From: CAZBGQ01 sp964491515
Lineage (GTDB): Bacteria > Patescibacteriota > Gracilibacteria > UBA1369 > UBA12473
Assembly (NCBI GenBank): GCA_964491515.1
Contig: CAZBGQ010000013.1
Span: 1 to 41,275, forward strand
Length of the DNA stretch: 41,275 bases
Direction: 5' to 3'
How positions within the stretch are numbered: the stretch's first letter is position 1; each line of letters starts with the position of its first letter. The notes under the pieces were generated by a model. The model was not told where the DNA came from and did no database searches. It worked only from the letters and a program-made list of their open reading frames with translations. The translations under genes were made by a program, and so were the position numbers. Shown here in pieces: positions 28,730-38,344 of the stretch.

Positions 28730-30481
28730 ATGGTTTCAAGAACTCCACGACAGAATATAACCTCAGTGGCTGCTCTCAAGGAGCTAAGTCCCGTTGCAAG
28801 TGATTTGCGTGAAGATTTCATCGCAGAGGTGGAAGTTATTGCTGCAGGGTTTTATGAGGAAGTTAAAGGCAATAATCCGATTTCGGGATTTGGAGATCGC
28901 GCACAAGCTATGAGCCAAAAAAAAATAAAATATCTTCAGGCTCAAATTGGAACTCATTTCACTCGTCTGATTGATCAGTTGGTGGCCAACTTTGATCGGA
29001 CCCTCCTTTCCATGGACGCCGAATATCGAGCGGAGAAAGAGAGACTCAAGCAAGTACAAGACAAAGCCACACGAGACAAAGCAATAAGAGATTTAGATGA
29101 TAGATACTCAGGCCAGTTAACCGATGTCAGGAAATTGAGTGTGGGAGAAATTTCAGCGCTTGTTGATGATGTCGAGGCCTTGGGTCATCAAGCTAAGGAT
29201 CCTAGTGAATTCATCCGACTCTACATGCCCACTCTTGAAAACATGGGAGTGGAAGAAATGACCCGTGCCTACGAGGATGTAGAAATAGCACTTCACGGTG
29301 TAGATGAGCACGGAAATCTTTTACCGGGAGACCAGACAATCGATATCCCTTACGTTCAGAATGTTTATGGGAAAGCTCAAGTTATGTTGAGAAAACTGGA
29401 AGAGGGTAACGAGTTAGACTCGGATGATTATGAAGAAATTCTAGCGCAACTATCTCCATTTTTTGATACACAGCTTGATACGGAAGATCGACAGAAGTCG
29501 GCGCGTACCATGCGCACCATCGAAGCCTCCGGAGCCATGACTGTCGTTCATGCAATGACGCCAAAACAGAGAATGAAGATGATGAGACATTTTGTTGAGG
29601 ACACGGGGCGCGAGCCCTCAGAGCGCAGGCAAGGGCTGTTAGCATTTGCGAGCGCCGATTACTTAACTGCGTCACAGGTAGATGTTTTGTGTAGAGAGAG
29701 TGCAGACCTCGATGCACTATCTGCTGAAGAGAAAGAACAGATAGAAAACGGTCAAGAATTATTGCGAGCAGTACGAGCTCGAGCTGCTCACGACATTCAC
29801 AAAAATCCATCTGAGAATTTTGTAACCGAACACTTCACAGGATCAAATGCGTTGATCTATGAAATTTTTGGGCGTGTCGCTATTATCGGAATTGTGCTCT
29901 CTGCCGGAATGAACTGGAAAAATCTCCCTAGTTTGGCTACTGATCCTATCTTTCTGACAATGGTCGGTGTGGCCGGGTTATCTTATGACCACGTAACTGG
30001 TGGCATTGGGAGTGGGGGCATTTCTCAAACGGTGGCTAGGGTACAGATAGGAGATACTGACGAATTTGATATTGATGAGGCATTACAGAACCGATTGGCA
30101 CAAACCATGAGTGATTATCCTGATGAGCTGAATTGGTTGCGAGATGACAAGGGTGCAATGCTCAAACGTATAGATGAAATTGCAGCGATCAACGGACGAG
30201 GAGACGATGAAGATTACATCTTCAAGTTTGATGATTTGATCGACGATATTATAGAAAAAGAAAACACTGATAATGACTGGAGTGAAGCAAAAATTGAAAG
30301 TCGTCGTGCTGACCTAGAAATTAAATACAAACAAGGCATGGGAGGAAGAACCGTCATGCAAACGCAAGCCGCGATAGCGAATATTTACCTAATCCTTAGC
30401 CGTGATATAGGGCTAACCACTGGCCCCGCGATGCTGGCAGCATTTGACTCTGCCGAGGGATCTTTTGGAATTGGTACTTAA
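28730..30481 (+). CDS. Large coiled-coil protein with two membrane segments, unknown
   Basis: The 583-residue product has no family I recognise. Residues about 25-135 form a charged, likely coiled-coil region ('FDRTLLSMDAEYRAEKERLKQVQDKATRDKAIRDL'). A helical acidic region follows, and two hydrophobic segments sit at about 378-398 ('FGRVAIIGIVLSAGMNW') and 407-425 ('PIFLTMVGVAGLSY'). A glycine-rich turn 'TGGIGSGGIS' precedes a C-terminal acidic domain ('NGRGDDEDYIFKFDDLIDDIIEKE') and a small-residue helix at the end. Overall this suggests a cytoplasmic protein tethered by a hairpin. It is flanked at 9 bases on both sides by genes of the same block, which argues for a shared complex. Confidence 0.7.
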   Translation: MVSRTPRQNITSVAALKELSPVASDLREDFIAEVEVIAAGFYEEVKGNNPISGFGDRAQAMSQKKIKYLQAQIGTHFTRLIDQLVANFDRTLLSMDAEYRAEKERLKQVQDKATRDKAIRDLDDRYSGQLTDVRKLSVGEISALVDDVEALGHQAKDPSEFIRLYMPTLENMGVEEMTRAYEDVEIALHGVDEHGNLLPGDQTIDIPYVQNVYGKAQVMLRKLEEGNELDSDDYEEILAQLSPFFDTQLDTEDRQKSARTMRTIEASGAMTVVHAMTPKQRMKMMRHFVEDTGREPSERRQGLLAFASADYLTASQVDVLCRESADLDALSAEEKEQIENGQELLRAVRARAAHDIHKNPSENFVTEHFTGSNALIYEIFGRVAIIGIVLSAGMNWKNLPSLATDPIFLTMVGVAGLSYDHVTGGIGSGGISQTVARVQIGDTDEFDIDEALQNRLAQTMSDYPDELNWLRDDKGAMLKRIDEIAAINGRGDDEDYIFKFDDLIDDIIEKENTDNDWSEAKIESRRADLEIKYKQGMGGRTVMQTQAAIANIYLILSRDIGLTTGPAMLAAFDSAEGSFGIGT

Positions 30482-30490
30482 TAAATAACT

Positions 30491-32131
30491 ATGACATCAC
30501 CACTCGACAATTCGTCCTCCGGGAAAATGATAGATCAGGTCATTAAAAATCTGTTTGCTGCTGCAAAAGAAGACCAGAATTTCATGAATTTGATGAGTGA
30601 CCCGTCTGCTCAAACGTTGGGTCGGGTGAAAGAGCCTCTTAAGGCAAAGTATTTGGCACATACAGGAACGTTCATGGATAAGCACTATGCCATGCAGGAA
30701 GTGTTTGTGACAACGTTGCGTGATTTTGCTCATGATTTCAAAAAAAATGGAGGGGATTGGCATCATCTGGTGTCATTATCCGGAACCAATTTCAAGACCG
30801 GAACATTCGAGCAAAGTGGTTTGATTAAGTTGGGTGAACTCAAAACTCGTTTCACCAATGATCTGCGAGAGGCTGAGAATCAAATCATCCTAACTCGCAT
30901 TGATGAACAAGAAGAACAAGGAGAATTGACGCAGAGCGAAGCAGAAGAAAAACGAATCCTTGCAGAACAAGGAAGACTATTGCTTTACAGCGATGGTGGA
31001 GAATTCGATCAAATTATATCTATGGATGAAGTGGAGGCCTTGCAAGCAGAGACTTCGGACGAAGAAGCAACGATCCAGATTTTCAATCCGCTCTGGAACA
31101 ATGGAGAACCTGAGGTGAAAGTCACTGAATTGAAGGAAACTCTCAAGAGAAAGGAAACCATTGAAATCGAAACAACCATGGAAATGAGTGGCATGGGAAT
31201 AGAAGAGATCACCGTAAATTCAGAAGAAGGAGTGGTCGAAGGAAGTTTCAAGACCGCGCAAGGAACCTTTAGGTTTCGTGTAAAACTTGATGATGGATCC
31301 CACAAACCGGTGGAATATGAAATCATCAGTGAAGCAGGGGAAGTCACTACCTTGCCTGCAGAAGAATTAACAATGATGACAGGGATTGATGGCTTTGATG
31401 CCATGGCACTCAAGGATCGAGTTGAAAAAACTAGCCAAGATCATCAAGGAGGCCACAGCACGAGTACTTCTTCAGTCGGATCGTCGATGCAGATGGCCAT
31501 TCCAAAAGGAATGACACCACCTCCATCACTTTCAAGCGATCTAAAAGGATTGGTTACCGGCCCAAAACCAGAAACCGGAGCAGTTCACAGATCATTAGGA
31601 GGATCACAGAATGATGTTGGAACCCCTCTTCCAGGAAGTGGCAGCGGCGTACCTGCTGGCCCAGCCTCAGGTAGTTCAGGCTCATCATCAGGTGGCTCAG
31701 GCGGTGGAACAGGAGGGCAGACTGAAGGTTCAGGTATGCCTGGGACCGGAGAAGCTACGAAAGCTAAGCCGGCCCCCGTTATCCCGAAATCTAGTGGTAA
31801 GAAATCGAAGAAGAAAGCTGCTGAGCAACAACAACAAGAAGTTCAGCAACAGCAACAAGCCCAACAACAAGAAGCGGTTCAAGCAGCCGCGGCTCAAGCC
31901 GCCGAACAGTTTGAAGAAAAAGAACAAGAAAGGGCCCACGAACGATTCACTGGGGCCGCAAGCGCAAAGAAGAAAAAGAAAGTAGGTCGCGTCGTCGTTG
32001 CAGCCGGACTCACTGGAGGCACCGCCATCGCCATTCCTACAGCGACTGGGCTGTTCGCAATATTTAGAAGCGGTCCCTCAGAAGATGCCACCGCGTTTGT
32101 CTCAACACTAATTCATTCACTTTTCGCCTAA
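30491..32131 (+). CDS. Modular protein with low-complexity linker and C-terminal membrane helix, unknown
   Basis: The 546-residue protein has an N-terminal helical domain (about 1-200), then a beta-rich segment (about 215-310: 'IEIETTMEMSGMGIEEITVNSEEGVVEGSFKTAQGTFRFRVKL'). A flexible region (about 315-430) is rich in Gly, Ser, Pro and Thr. It is followed by a Gln/Ala-rich coiled stretch (about 440-485, repeated CAACAA codons), and a basic patch 'AKKKKKVGR' leads into one transmembrane helix (about 505-525). A short tail ends outside. The Gln and Gly stretches overlap shadow frames that are not real genes. The stop is one base before the next ATG, so translation is surely coupled. I recognise no family. 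Confidence 0.7.
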   Translation: MTSPLDNSSSGKMIDQVIKNLFAAAKEDQNFMNLMSDPSAQTLGRVKEPLKAKYLAHTGTFMDKHYAMQEVFVTTLRDFAHDFKKNGGDWHHLVSLSGTNFKTGTFEQSGLIKLGELKTRFTNDLREAENQIILTRIDEQEEQGELTQSEAEEKRILAEQGRLLLYSDGGEFDQIISMDEVEALQAETSDEEATIQIFNPLWNNGEPEVKVTELKETLKRKETIEIETTMEMSGMGIEEITVNSEEGVVEGSFKTAQGTFRFRVKLDDGSHKPVEYEIISEAGEVTTLPAEELTMMTGIDGFDAMALKDRVEKTSQDHQGGHSTSTSSVGSSMQMAIPKGMTPPPSLSSDLKGLVTGPKPETGAVHRSLGGSQNDVGTPLPGSGSGVPAGPASGSSGSSSGGSGGGTGGQTEGSGMPGTGEATKAKPAPVIPKSSGKKSKKKAAEQQQQEVQQQQQAQQQEAVQAAAAQAAEQFEEKEQERAHERFTGAASAKKKKKVGRVVVAAGLTGGTAIAIPTATGLFAIFRSGPSEDATAFVSTLIHSLFA

Positions 32132-32132
32132 C

Positions 32133-34343
32133 ATGAAACTCTTAAAGAAACTCATCACTGGATTCCGACGGCACTGGATGGTTATCACGCCATTACTACT
32201 CATGCTTTTGATCCTTCCTCATTTCGCCTTTGCTGCCGAGGAAAGTAAAAGCTCTGCCGATATCATGCGAGACCTGGTCACGATTCTAAATACATTCTTC
32301 CAGTTTCTGCAGTTTCTTTTGTATCCACTCCTGATGATCATTGCGGCACTCATGGACAACGAAATGCTCATTGGACCGGCAATGGAAAACAAACTTCGCC
32401 TCATATGGGTGGAAATTCGGAACTGGGTCAATATTGCTTTTGTACTAGTCATGGTTGGAATCGCTTTCTACAATGTGATGGGAATCGCCGGAGATGGAAG
32501 CAATTACGCACTCAAATCCATTCTGCCTAAGATTGTAATCGGTCTGGTAGCTGTGAACTTTTCGTTCCTAGCCGGAAAACTCATGATTGATTCTACGGCT
32601 GTCTTAACAAACGCGGTGTACGCTTTGCCAAGCTCAGGAAACTTGATGGACTGGGATGAGCAACGGGATGAAATGAAGGTGCGACTTTGTGCTAAGCCTG
32701 GAGAGGAAGATGGAGACATTGTATACACAGAAGGAACGGCCACCACCCGTAACACAGACGATGGAAGCATGTTGGCCAGCATTTTCTGCGCCACGGGAGA
32801 AGGTGGAGAAACTTTCACTGGTGAATTCAATGCCATGGGAAATAATTTTTTCAATCACTTTGGGCAGCACAATGTATCGGTCGCGCTCATGGTTCAAATG
32901 GGAAATGCTGCCAACCTCCAAGTACCTAAAGAAGGAGGAGCTCAAGCAATTGCCGATCTGTCCTTTAGTTTATTATTCAATATTTTTCTGTTTGTGATGT
33001 TTGGGTTCGCTTACGCTGCGCTGGCAGTGGTGCTCATCGCACGCGTGATTGTGCTATGGATATGCTTAGCCTTATCTCCCTTGGCGGTGCTGCTATTCAT
33101 ATTCCCAGATTTAAGCAATGCAGCCGGGGGAGGAAATTTCGATATCAAGGAGAAATTCTTTGGTCATCTATTTGTGCCGCTTGTGATTGGAGTTGTGTTT
33201 TCTATAGGATTCACAATGTTATCCACACTAAAAGGAACCTCAGCTGGAGGCTGGTTAGGCCAGATCGGAGATAAAGGATTAAATGACATTGGAACGCTTG
33301 ATCAAGCCATTGAATTGGGAACCACATTTGGGAACGATCTCAGTAATTTCCAGGATCTTTTGATTGCGATCGCCGCGGTGCTCATCATTTGGATGGGAAC
33401 CTTTGCCGCCGCCGAAAAGACCGTTGCCAACAGCATCACCAGCTCCATTAAGACAGCGGGTGAAACGACCGGTAAATTCATCGCTAAACTCCCTGCTTAC
33501 GCCACGGTTATTCCTGGTAAGTTCGCAGGAGAGGATGATGTGAATGTAATGAGTGCGTTGGGTGGTATCATCGGGGCTCCACGAGCGTGGGAGCGAAAGA
33601 TGAATAAACGTGATGGCATATCAAATAAATTGGCTGGAGCGAATACAAAGGTTGACGATGTTCTAGATAAGATGAGAGATGCAACTCATAAACAGGCAGG
33701 AGGATATGCCAATGATCACTTCAAGGAGAAGGGCAGCCTGGATGTTCCTGCCGAGGTGAAGCAAGTGGTTGATCACTTGGCGGGTAGGTTGAGTGACAGT
33801 AATAAAGAAGGACTTAATCTCCCTCCGGATAAGGCAGATTTAAGTAAATGGTTAAAACATGATGCATCACTACCCCAATTGGAAACCCTATTTGGTCGAA
33901 AGATTACGAAAGAGGAGCGAGAAGGTTGGGGTGAAACAGCTCCTTCTCCTGAAGCCCCCGCTACAGATGGTGCAGCTCCTGCTGCTGGAACTCCCGCTGC
34001 CGCTCGGACTGACGCAGTTGTCCAGGCATTTAACCCTGCGGCCGGTGCCAGAAATGATCAAATAACAACGACTGATATAGGGAAGATAAATGTGGCACTC
34101 AATACAGATGAGGTTACCCCAGAAATGATTGTAAACAGTCCGGCGGTCGATCATACAGATGTTACCCCGGAGCAAGCTACGGCCGCATATACCCGTCTTA
34201 AGGGAATGAAGGACACTGAACGACAACCTATCCTTCAACAAATCACGCTTAAGGATGGCAAGATCCCAACCAAAGATCTTATTGCGGCATTCGACGCAGC
34301 CGACGCAGCAGCCACCCCATCCACCGACCCTGCAACCCCTTAG
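32133..34343 (+). CDS. Polytopic VirB6/TrbL-like membrane protein
   Basis: The 736-residue protein begins with a basic segment and a signal-like helix ending 'FAFAAEES'. It then has hydrophobic helices at about 50-75, 93-116, 127-150, 265-325 (a long paired segment), 345-365 and 410-430. An extracytoplasmic loop of about 110 residues (155-265) holds two Cys ('VRLCAKPGEE', 'SIFCATGEGG'). After residue about 440 comes a cytosolic part with an Ala-Pro linker ('EAPATDGAAPAAGTPAAA'). This resembles the type IV secretion inner-membrane proteins VirB6/TrbL, as found in many candidate-phyla genomes. That is fold-level resemblance by eye, not a proven homology. No VirB4 or VirD4 ATPase is in the window. 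Confidence 0.65.
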   Translation: MKLLKKLITGFRRHWMVITPLLLMLLILPHFAFAAEESKSSADIMRDLVTILNTFFQFLQFLLYPLLMIIAALMDNEMLIGPAMENKLRLIWVEIRNWVNIAFVLVMVGIAFYNVMGIAGDGSNYALKSILPKIVIGLVAVNFSFLAGKLMIDSTAVLTNAVYALPSSGNLMDWDEQRDEMKVRLCAKPGEEDGDIVYTEGTATTRNTDDGSMLASIFCATGEGGETFTGEFNAMGNNFFNHFGQHNVSVALMVQMGNAANLQVPKEGGAQAIADLSFSLLFNIFLFVMFGFAYAALAVVLIARVIVLWICLALSPLAVLLFIFPDLSNAAGGGNFDIKEKFFGHLFVPLVIGVVFSIGFTMLSTLKGTSAGGWLGQIGDKGLNDIGTLDQAIELGTTFGNDLSNFQDLLIAIAAVLIIWMGTFAAAEKTVANSITSSIKTAGETTGKFIAKLPAYATVIPGKFAGEDDVNVMSALGGIIGAPRAWERKMNKRDGISNKLAGANTKVDDVLDKMRDATHKQAGGYANDHFKEKGSLDVPAEVKQVVDHLAGRLSDSNKEGLNLPPDKADLSKWLKHDASLPQLETLFGRKITKEEREGWGETAPSPEAPATDGAAPAAGTPAAARTDAVVQAFNPAAGARNDQITTTDIGKINVALNTDEVTPEMIVNSPAVDHTDVTPEQATAAYTRLKGMKDTERQPILQQITLKDGKIPTKDLIAAFDAADAAATPSTDPATP

Positions 34344-34346
34344 TTA

Positions 34347-34374
34347 TTGACAAATATAAAATAAATACTACAAT
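34347..34374 (+). promoter_or_regulatory. Internal promoter of the 1319-aa gene, leaderless
   Basis: TTGACA (34347-34352), 16 bases, TACAAT (34369-34374), then seven bases and ATG 34382. It is one of the strongest promoter matches in the window and lies in the only sizeable gap (38 bases) of the block, so the last gene can be expressed separately and with almost no 5' leader. Confidence 0.7.
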
Positions 34375-34381
34375 AAACTAA

Positions 34382-37300
34382 ATGAGCATCCAACACCTTC
34401 ATAACGGATTCTACGACGACATGTTAACTCATGGAACACGTGCGGTGTGGTTTGCAAAACCGGCTGGAGGCGGTGGCACTGGAAAAACAGTTAAGCCAAC
34501 TCAAGCCGATGCAACCGAGGGGAAAGAGTCCCTCACAGAATCCAAATTAGAAGAACAGCGCAACGCTCGATTCATTGAGAAGCTAGATAGATTAGTGGGG
34601 CGAAAAGAGCTCAGCGCTGAAACCGCTGAAGAAGCTAAGAGCAGTTTCAAAACTCAGGACAGCCAGCGGAAAGCATTGGCTCGTATGTTGGCCAAGGAGC
34701 AAGTGGATGAAGCTATGTACGGTCAAGTCAATGATGCGCTTGACGGCGGTACCGCCGCCCAGAAAGCTCTGGGACGTTTATTCATTCGTCGCAAAATCAC
34801 GCCTGATACATTTCAAAACGCTCTCATCGATTCTGAAAGTGGGAATGCGTACCGTAAAGAGTTGGTTAGTCGGTTGTCCGGCAATCGAATTGATCAAGAA
34901 GAATTCACATGGGCACGACGCTATGTGGACAGCAGTGACCCTGCAGAAACAGACGAACGTCGGTACGCTCAGCAGTTGGCCCGTGGAGACATCACTCCTC
35001 AAGCTTACCGTGATCAGATGAGCGTGATCAGTGACATGATAGGCACTCGGGATGAAACCGCCGTGGAAGCCACAACCGATCCAGTTTCAGAAATTCAAAG
35101 CGACATGCACACTCGAATCATTGAGGTTTTGGAGGAAGTGGGTGTGGTCATGGAAGCATTGCCTGAACATGAAAAAACACAGCCAATCTTAAAAGTTTAC
35201 AGCGACATTCATGCTCTTAATGAGCAAGAACGTACCAACCACAGTGCATTGGTTGGACTACTACGACCGGTGGTTCCGGATGCCGATGAGTTCAAAAAAA
35301 TTCTTGAATATGACGCAGACAGTAAGGCACATCTTGACGCGCTACGACCTCAACTATCTGCCATGGGTATTCCAGCGGCAGAGGCAGACCGAATCATGGT
35401 TTTGAAAACCCGCGAATATGAAATTGAAAATAGATTCAATGATCTGGTGGAGGGCGCACGGAAAGTTCTTGAGATTGCCACGACTAAAGTAGAAAATGAC
35501 GTCCTTGAACGAAGGATGTTAGAAAACTGGTCACGCTCAACCGGTATCACCATTGCCAATGGCACTAAGCTGGAATACATCTATCCGGATGATGTTCATG
35601 GGAATGTTCGAAGCCTTGAAATTCAAAGAGTGGAGACAGAATACCATTCGATTTTGGATGGAAACAGTCAGGTGATTGGCCATAAACCAAAAGGATTCAA
35701 AGTGTTCTTAAACGATGGACGCGAATGGACGATGGGACAATTCACCAAATGGGTGGACGCCGTAGACGCGTATGAGAGCATCGATTCTCAAGCAAAAATG
35801 CAGGAAACCCTTGGGTTGCCTGCCATGGGTATGAGTCTCAAAACCGGCCAAACATTGGAATACCGCGAAGGATTTCGTCGAGATGAGAAAGGTCATGTTA
35901 TTCCAGAAGCAGCTAAAGTTAAAATTAGAGACATCAGTGACAATGGAGTGAGGCTATCTGAGCCGGTAGTGACATTAACCCCAGAAGAAGCTCCAGGATT
36001 GGGGCTGACGTCTCCGCGTATGGCTACTGAGTTGTCGCCTGGAGAATTTGTCAAATGGGCCAAGCGTCATGACATGATGCCAGATATCCCAACCGTGGCA
36101 GAACTCAAAGAACACCTTCGTCAGTACAATACCTACGCCAATCAACAAAAATTCCCGAATCGAAAAGCAGAACTATATCCACCTCTCACGCTTGAGCCCG
36201 GAGAATGGTTGCAGCCGGGAGACAGTCGTGGCGACAAAATTCAAATAGCGAAAGCAAACGATGATGGCGTGACTTTTAAGAACGGAGACAAACTCACGTT
36301 GCCGCAATTTTACAAATGGGCACAAGACAACAACATTGAACGTGCCAATCCGGATGACTTGGCCAATCGCCAAGCGGACGCCGCAGAAACCATGGGTGAA
36401 CCTAAAAAAGAGGCGAAAGAAAATTTCCTCAAACGTCTCAAAAAGGCAGTGGCTACAAAACCGCCAGATCCTAAAAAACCTGGCAAAGAGGGCAAAGTCG
36501 AACCCAGGAGCCCATTCGATTACTTTACTGACGACAAACCTATCGGCCCGTTTAGAGAAGTTTTTTATCAGTACCAATTTGTATCAGTAATGGATTTGAT
36601 CAATATGGGTAAGGAGATCATCGAATACATAAAACGTAAACATCAACGTAAATCGAAGATGCGCTATTCCAATCTTGGAAAAGCACTTCCCGGGCAGTTA
36701 GGAACGGAGTTTGAGCGCGTCAATCAAACCGCTGAAAATGAAGAGGTTAATCAGTACAAAGAAGCCATGGGAGATTGGGGTACATGGCAAATTTTGGGAA
36801 AACTCCATGCCACTAATAGTAAAGATGAGGCGAAGGCTTGTTTCATTGTGTTGACGGAAAAAGGAGAGTTTCGTTGGGATGACATGAACATGTGGAATAC
36901 ACTCAATCGACTCACCTCCAAATTCACGCAGAAAGGGGCCAAGCTTTTCATTCCGCTATCCAAAGAGGCGGTAGAAGATGAACGAGGTGTGAAGCGTTCC
37001 GGTGAAGATCGGACCAAGGACGCCATGGATGAATTGTGGGGAGAAGGAACTCAAGCTGAATGGTTTAGTAAAAACATCAGCACCTACAACAGCAAAAAAG
37101 ACGCGTATGAGTACAAAGGTAAACAGCTTGAAGCCGATCCGAAAGGAAGTGGAGGTCTTAACGGAGAACTTCAGCGTCTTCTTAATGACTGGAAGGCTGG
37201 TGAATATGTGAACCCACATGAGTATGAAGAATTAGTAGATTTTGCCATTAAGTATGGGAAAATGAGCATGGAAGATAAAGTATTTTATTTGCTTGAGGGG

Positions 37301-38341
37301 GTGACCGCCAAATGTCCAGGAGGGCCTGCAGCGGGACAAACGCTTCTCCATCTTGATCGTTTGGGGGACATTGACGGTAAGTACTTGAATCAATTTCCTA
37401 TGTTGGATTTCTTTACCAGTCCGTACGAGAAGCCACTTCATCCCGAGTACGTGAATGGGAATATTACAATTAAGGAAACTAAGGGAAATTACAAAATCAA
37501 AGATTACGAGAATTTCCGAGATCATCATTACGCAAACGATTCTAAGAAGGGAAAGGCTGGCGATGAATTTTCCAAATTTCTATGGGAGAACATGATGATG
37601 GATCTGCGATTTAGGCAACGTTTATCGAAAGGGCTTCGTGGCGCTCAAAACATGGATCATGATGACGCTCATATTTTTATTCCACCAGCAACCATGGAAG
37701 ATATTGCGACTATCACTAGCTCGCACAATGGGGCTCAGAAATACTTCACCAATGAAGGATATAAGAACGGATACATCGGATACAATCAGTATTTGGTGAG
37801 CTTAGGAAATCGACACGAGCAACTTCAGGAAATGATGGATCAAGGTTTGAATGTGGAGCCGGAGCAACTTCAAGAAAATGGAGAGCAGGTCTTGGCAGCC
37901 GTGCAAGGTTACTATTTATACGACAGTTATTTGGATGGACGACGAGATGCGGATGACAATCGACGTGCTCGTCTGGGCGAAGCTCGATTTGATGAGTATG
38001 CGGTCAATGATCCACACATGGAGGGGGGAATGAAAGTCAAAGACCACAAAGCTCAGCTCGACAATCTAGTGAAGGATATTTGCAAGGCATACAATCTTCA
38101 GATCGATATGAAGTTGCTATTTGATACCACTCCTAAGTATGGAGAGCGAAAGGAAGCAGAGGCAATGACGCAAGCCATGAAAGAATTTCTTGAAGTCACA
38201 TTGCCTACCGTTATACGCAAAGAAGGGGCGGATAAAATGATTGAAATCATCAACAATAAAAAACGTGCTGCCCGCGGAAAGCCACACGATCCCAACGTGC
38301 TCGGAGGAATTCCCAGCGGGAACTACTTCCTTAAAGACTAG
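34382..38341 (+). CDS. Giant soluble protein with three internal repeats, unknown
   Basis: The 1319-residue protein has no signal peptide and no membrane segment. Residues about 45-230 contain several short helical units with similar 'xFIRRKITPDTFxxALxD' / 'LARGDITPQAYRDQM' patterns. From about 390 to 655 there are three diverged copies of a module that goes from a 'GxxLEY' strand to a 'DGVxL...LTLPQFxKWA' end: about 390-465, 485-566 and 603-653. A basic linker (about 675-710, 'KKAVATKPPDPKKPGKEGK') follows. The C-terminal half (about 720-1319) is mainly helical, with many aromatic and charged residues. The stop is 3 bases from the convergent thrS stop. It may be the cytosolic core or a substrate of the membrane proteins before it; that is inference. 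Confidence 0.75.
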   Translation: MSIQHLHNGFYDDMLTHGTRAVWFAKPAGGGGTGKTVKPTQADATEGKESLTESKLEEQRNARFIEKLDRLVGRKELSAETAEEAKSSFKTQDSQRKALARMLAKEQVDEAMYGQVNDALDGGTAAQKALGRLFIRRKITPDTFQNALIDSESGNAYRKELVSRLSGNRIDQEEFTWARRYVDSSDPAETDERRYAQQLARGDITPQAYRDQMSVISDMIGTRDETAVEATTDPVSEIQSDMHTRIIEVLEEVGVVMEALPEHEKTQPILKVYSDIHALNEQERTNHSALVGLLRPVVPDADEFKKILEYDADSKAHLDALRPQLSAMGIPAAEADRIMVLKTREYEIENRFNDLVEGARKVLEIATTKVENDVLERRMLENWSRSTGITIANGTKLEYIYPDDVHGNVRSLEIQRVETEYHSILDGNSQVIGHKPKGFKVFLNDGREWTMGQFTKWVDAVDAYESIDSQAKMQETLGLPAMGMSLKTGQTLEYREGFRRDEKGHVIPEAAKVKIRDISDNGVRLSEPVVTLTPEEAPGLGLTSPRMATELSPGEFVKWAKRHDMMPDIPTVAELKEHLRQYNTYANQQKFPNRKAELYPPLTLEPGEWLQPGDSRGDKIQIAKANDDGVTFKNGDKLTLPQFYKWAQDNNIERANPDDLANRQADAAETMGEPKKEAKENFLKRLKKAVATKPPDPKKPGKEGKVEPRSPFDYFTDDKPIGPFREVFYQYQFVSVMDLINMGKEIIEYIKRKHQRKSKMRYSNLGKALPGQLGTEFERVNQTAENEEVNQYKEAMGDWGTWQILGKLHATNSKDEAKACFIVLTEKGEFRWDDMNMWNTLNRLTSKFTQKGAKLFIPLSKEAVEDERGVKRSGEDRTKDAMDELWGEGTQAEWFSKNISTYNSKKDAYEYKGKQLEADPKGSGGLNGELQRLLNDWKAGEYVNPHEYEELVDFAIKYGKMSMEDKVFYLLEGVTAKCPGGPAAGQTLLHLDRLGDIDGKYLNQFPMLDFFTSPYEKPLHPEYVNGNITIKETKGNYKIKDYENFRDHHYANDSKKGKAGDEFSKFLWENMMMDLRFRQRLSKGLRGAQNMDHDDAHIFIPPATMEDIATITSSHNGAQKYFTNEGYKNGYIGYNQYLVSLGNRHEQLQEMMDQGLNVEPEQLQENGEQVLAAVQGYYLYDSYLDGRRDADDNRRARLGEARFDEYAVNDPHMEGGMKVKDHKAQLDNLVKDICKAYNLQIDMKLLFDTTPKYGERKEAEAMTQAMKEFLEVTLPTVIRKEGADKMIEIINNKKRAARGKPHDPNVLGGIPSGNYFLKD

Positions 38342-38344
38342 GAT

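Noticed and set aside
31611..31985. 124-aa plus-strand ORF rich in Gln and Lys
   Set aside because: It is a shadow frame of the low-complexity linker in the 546-aa protein.
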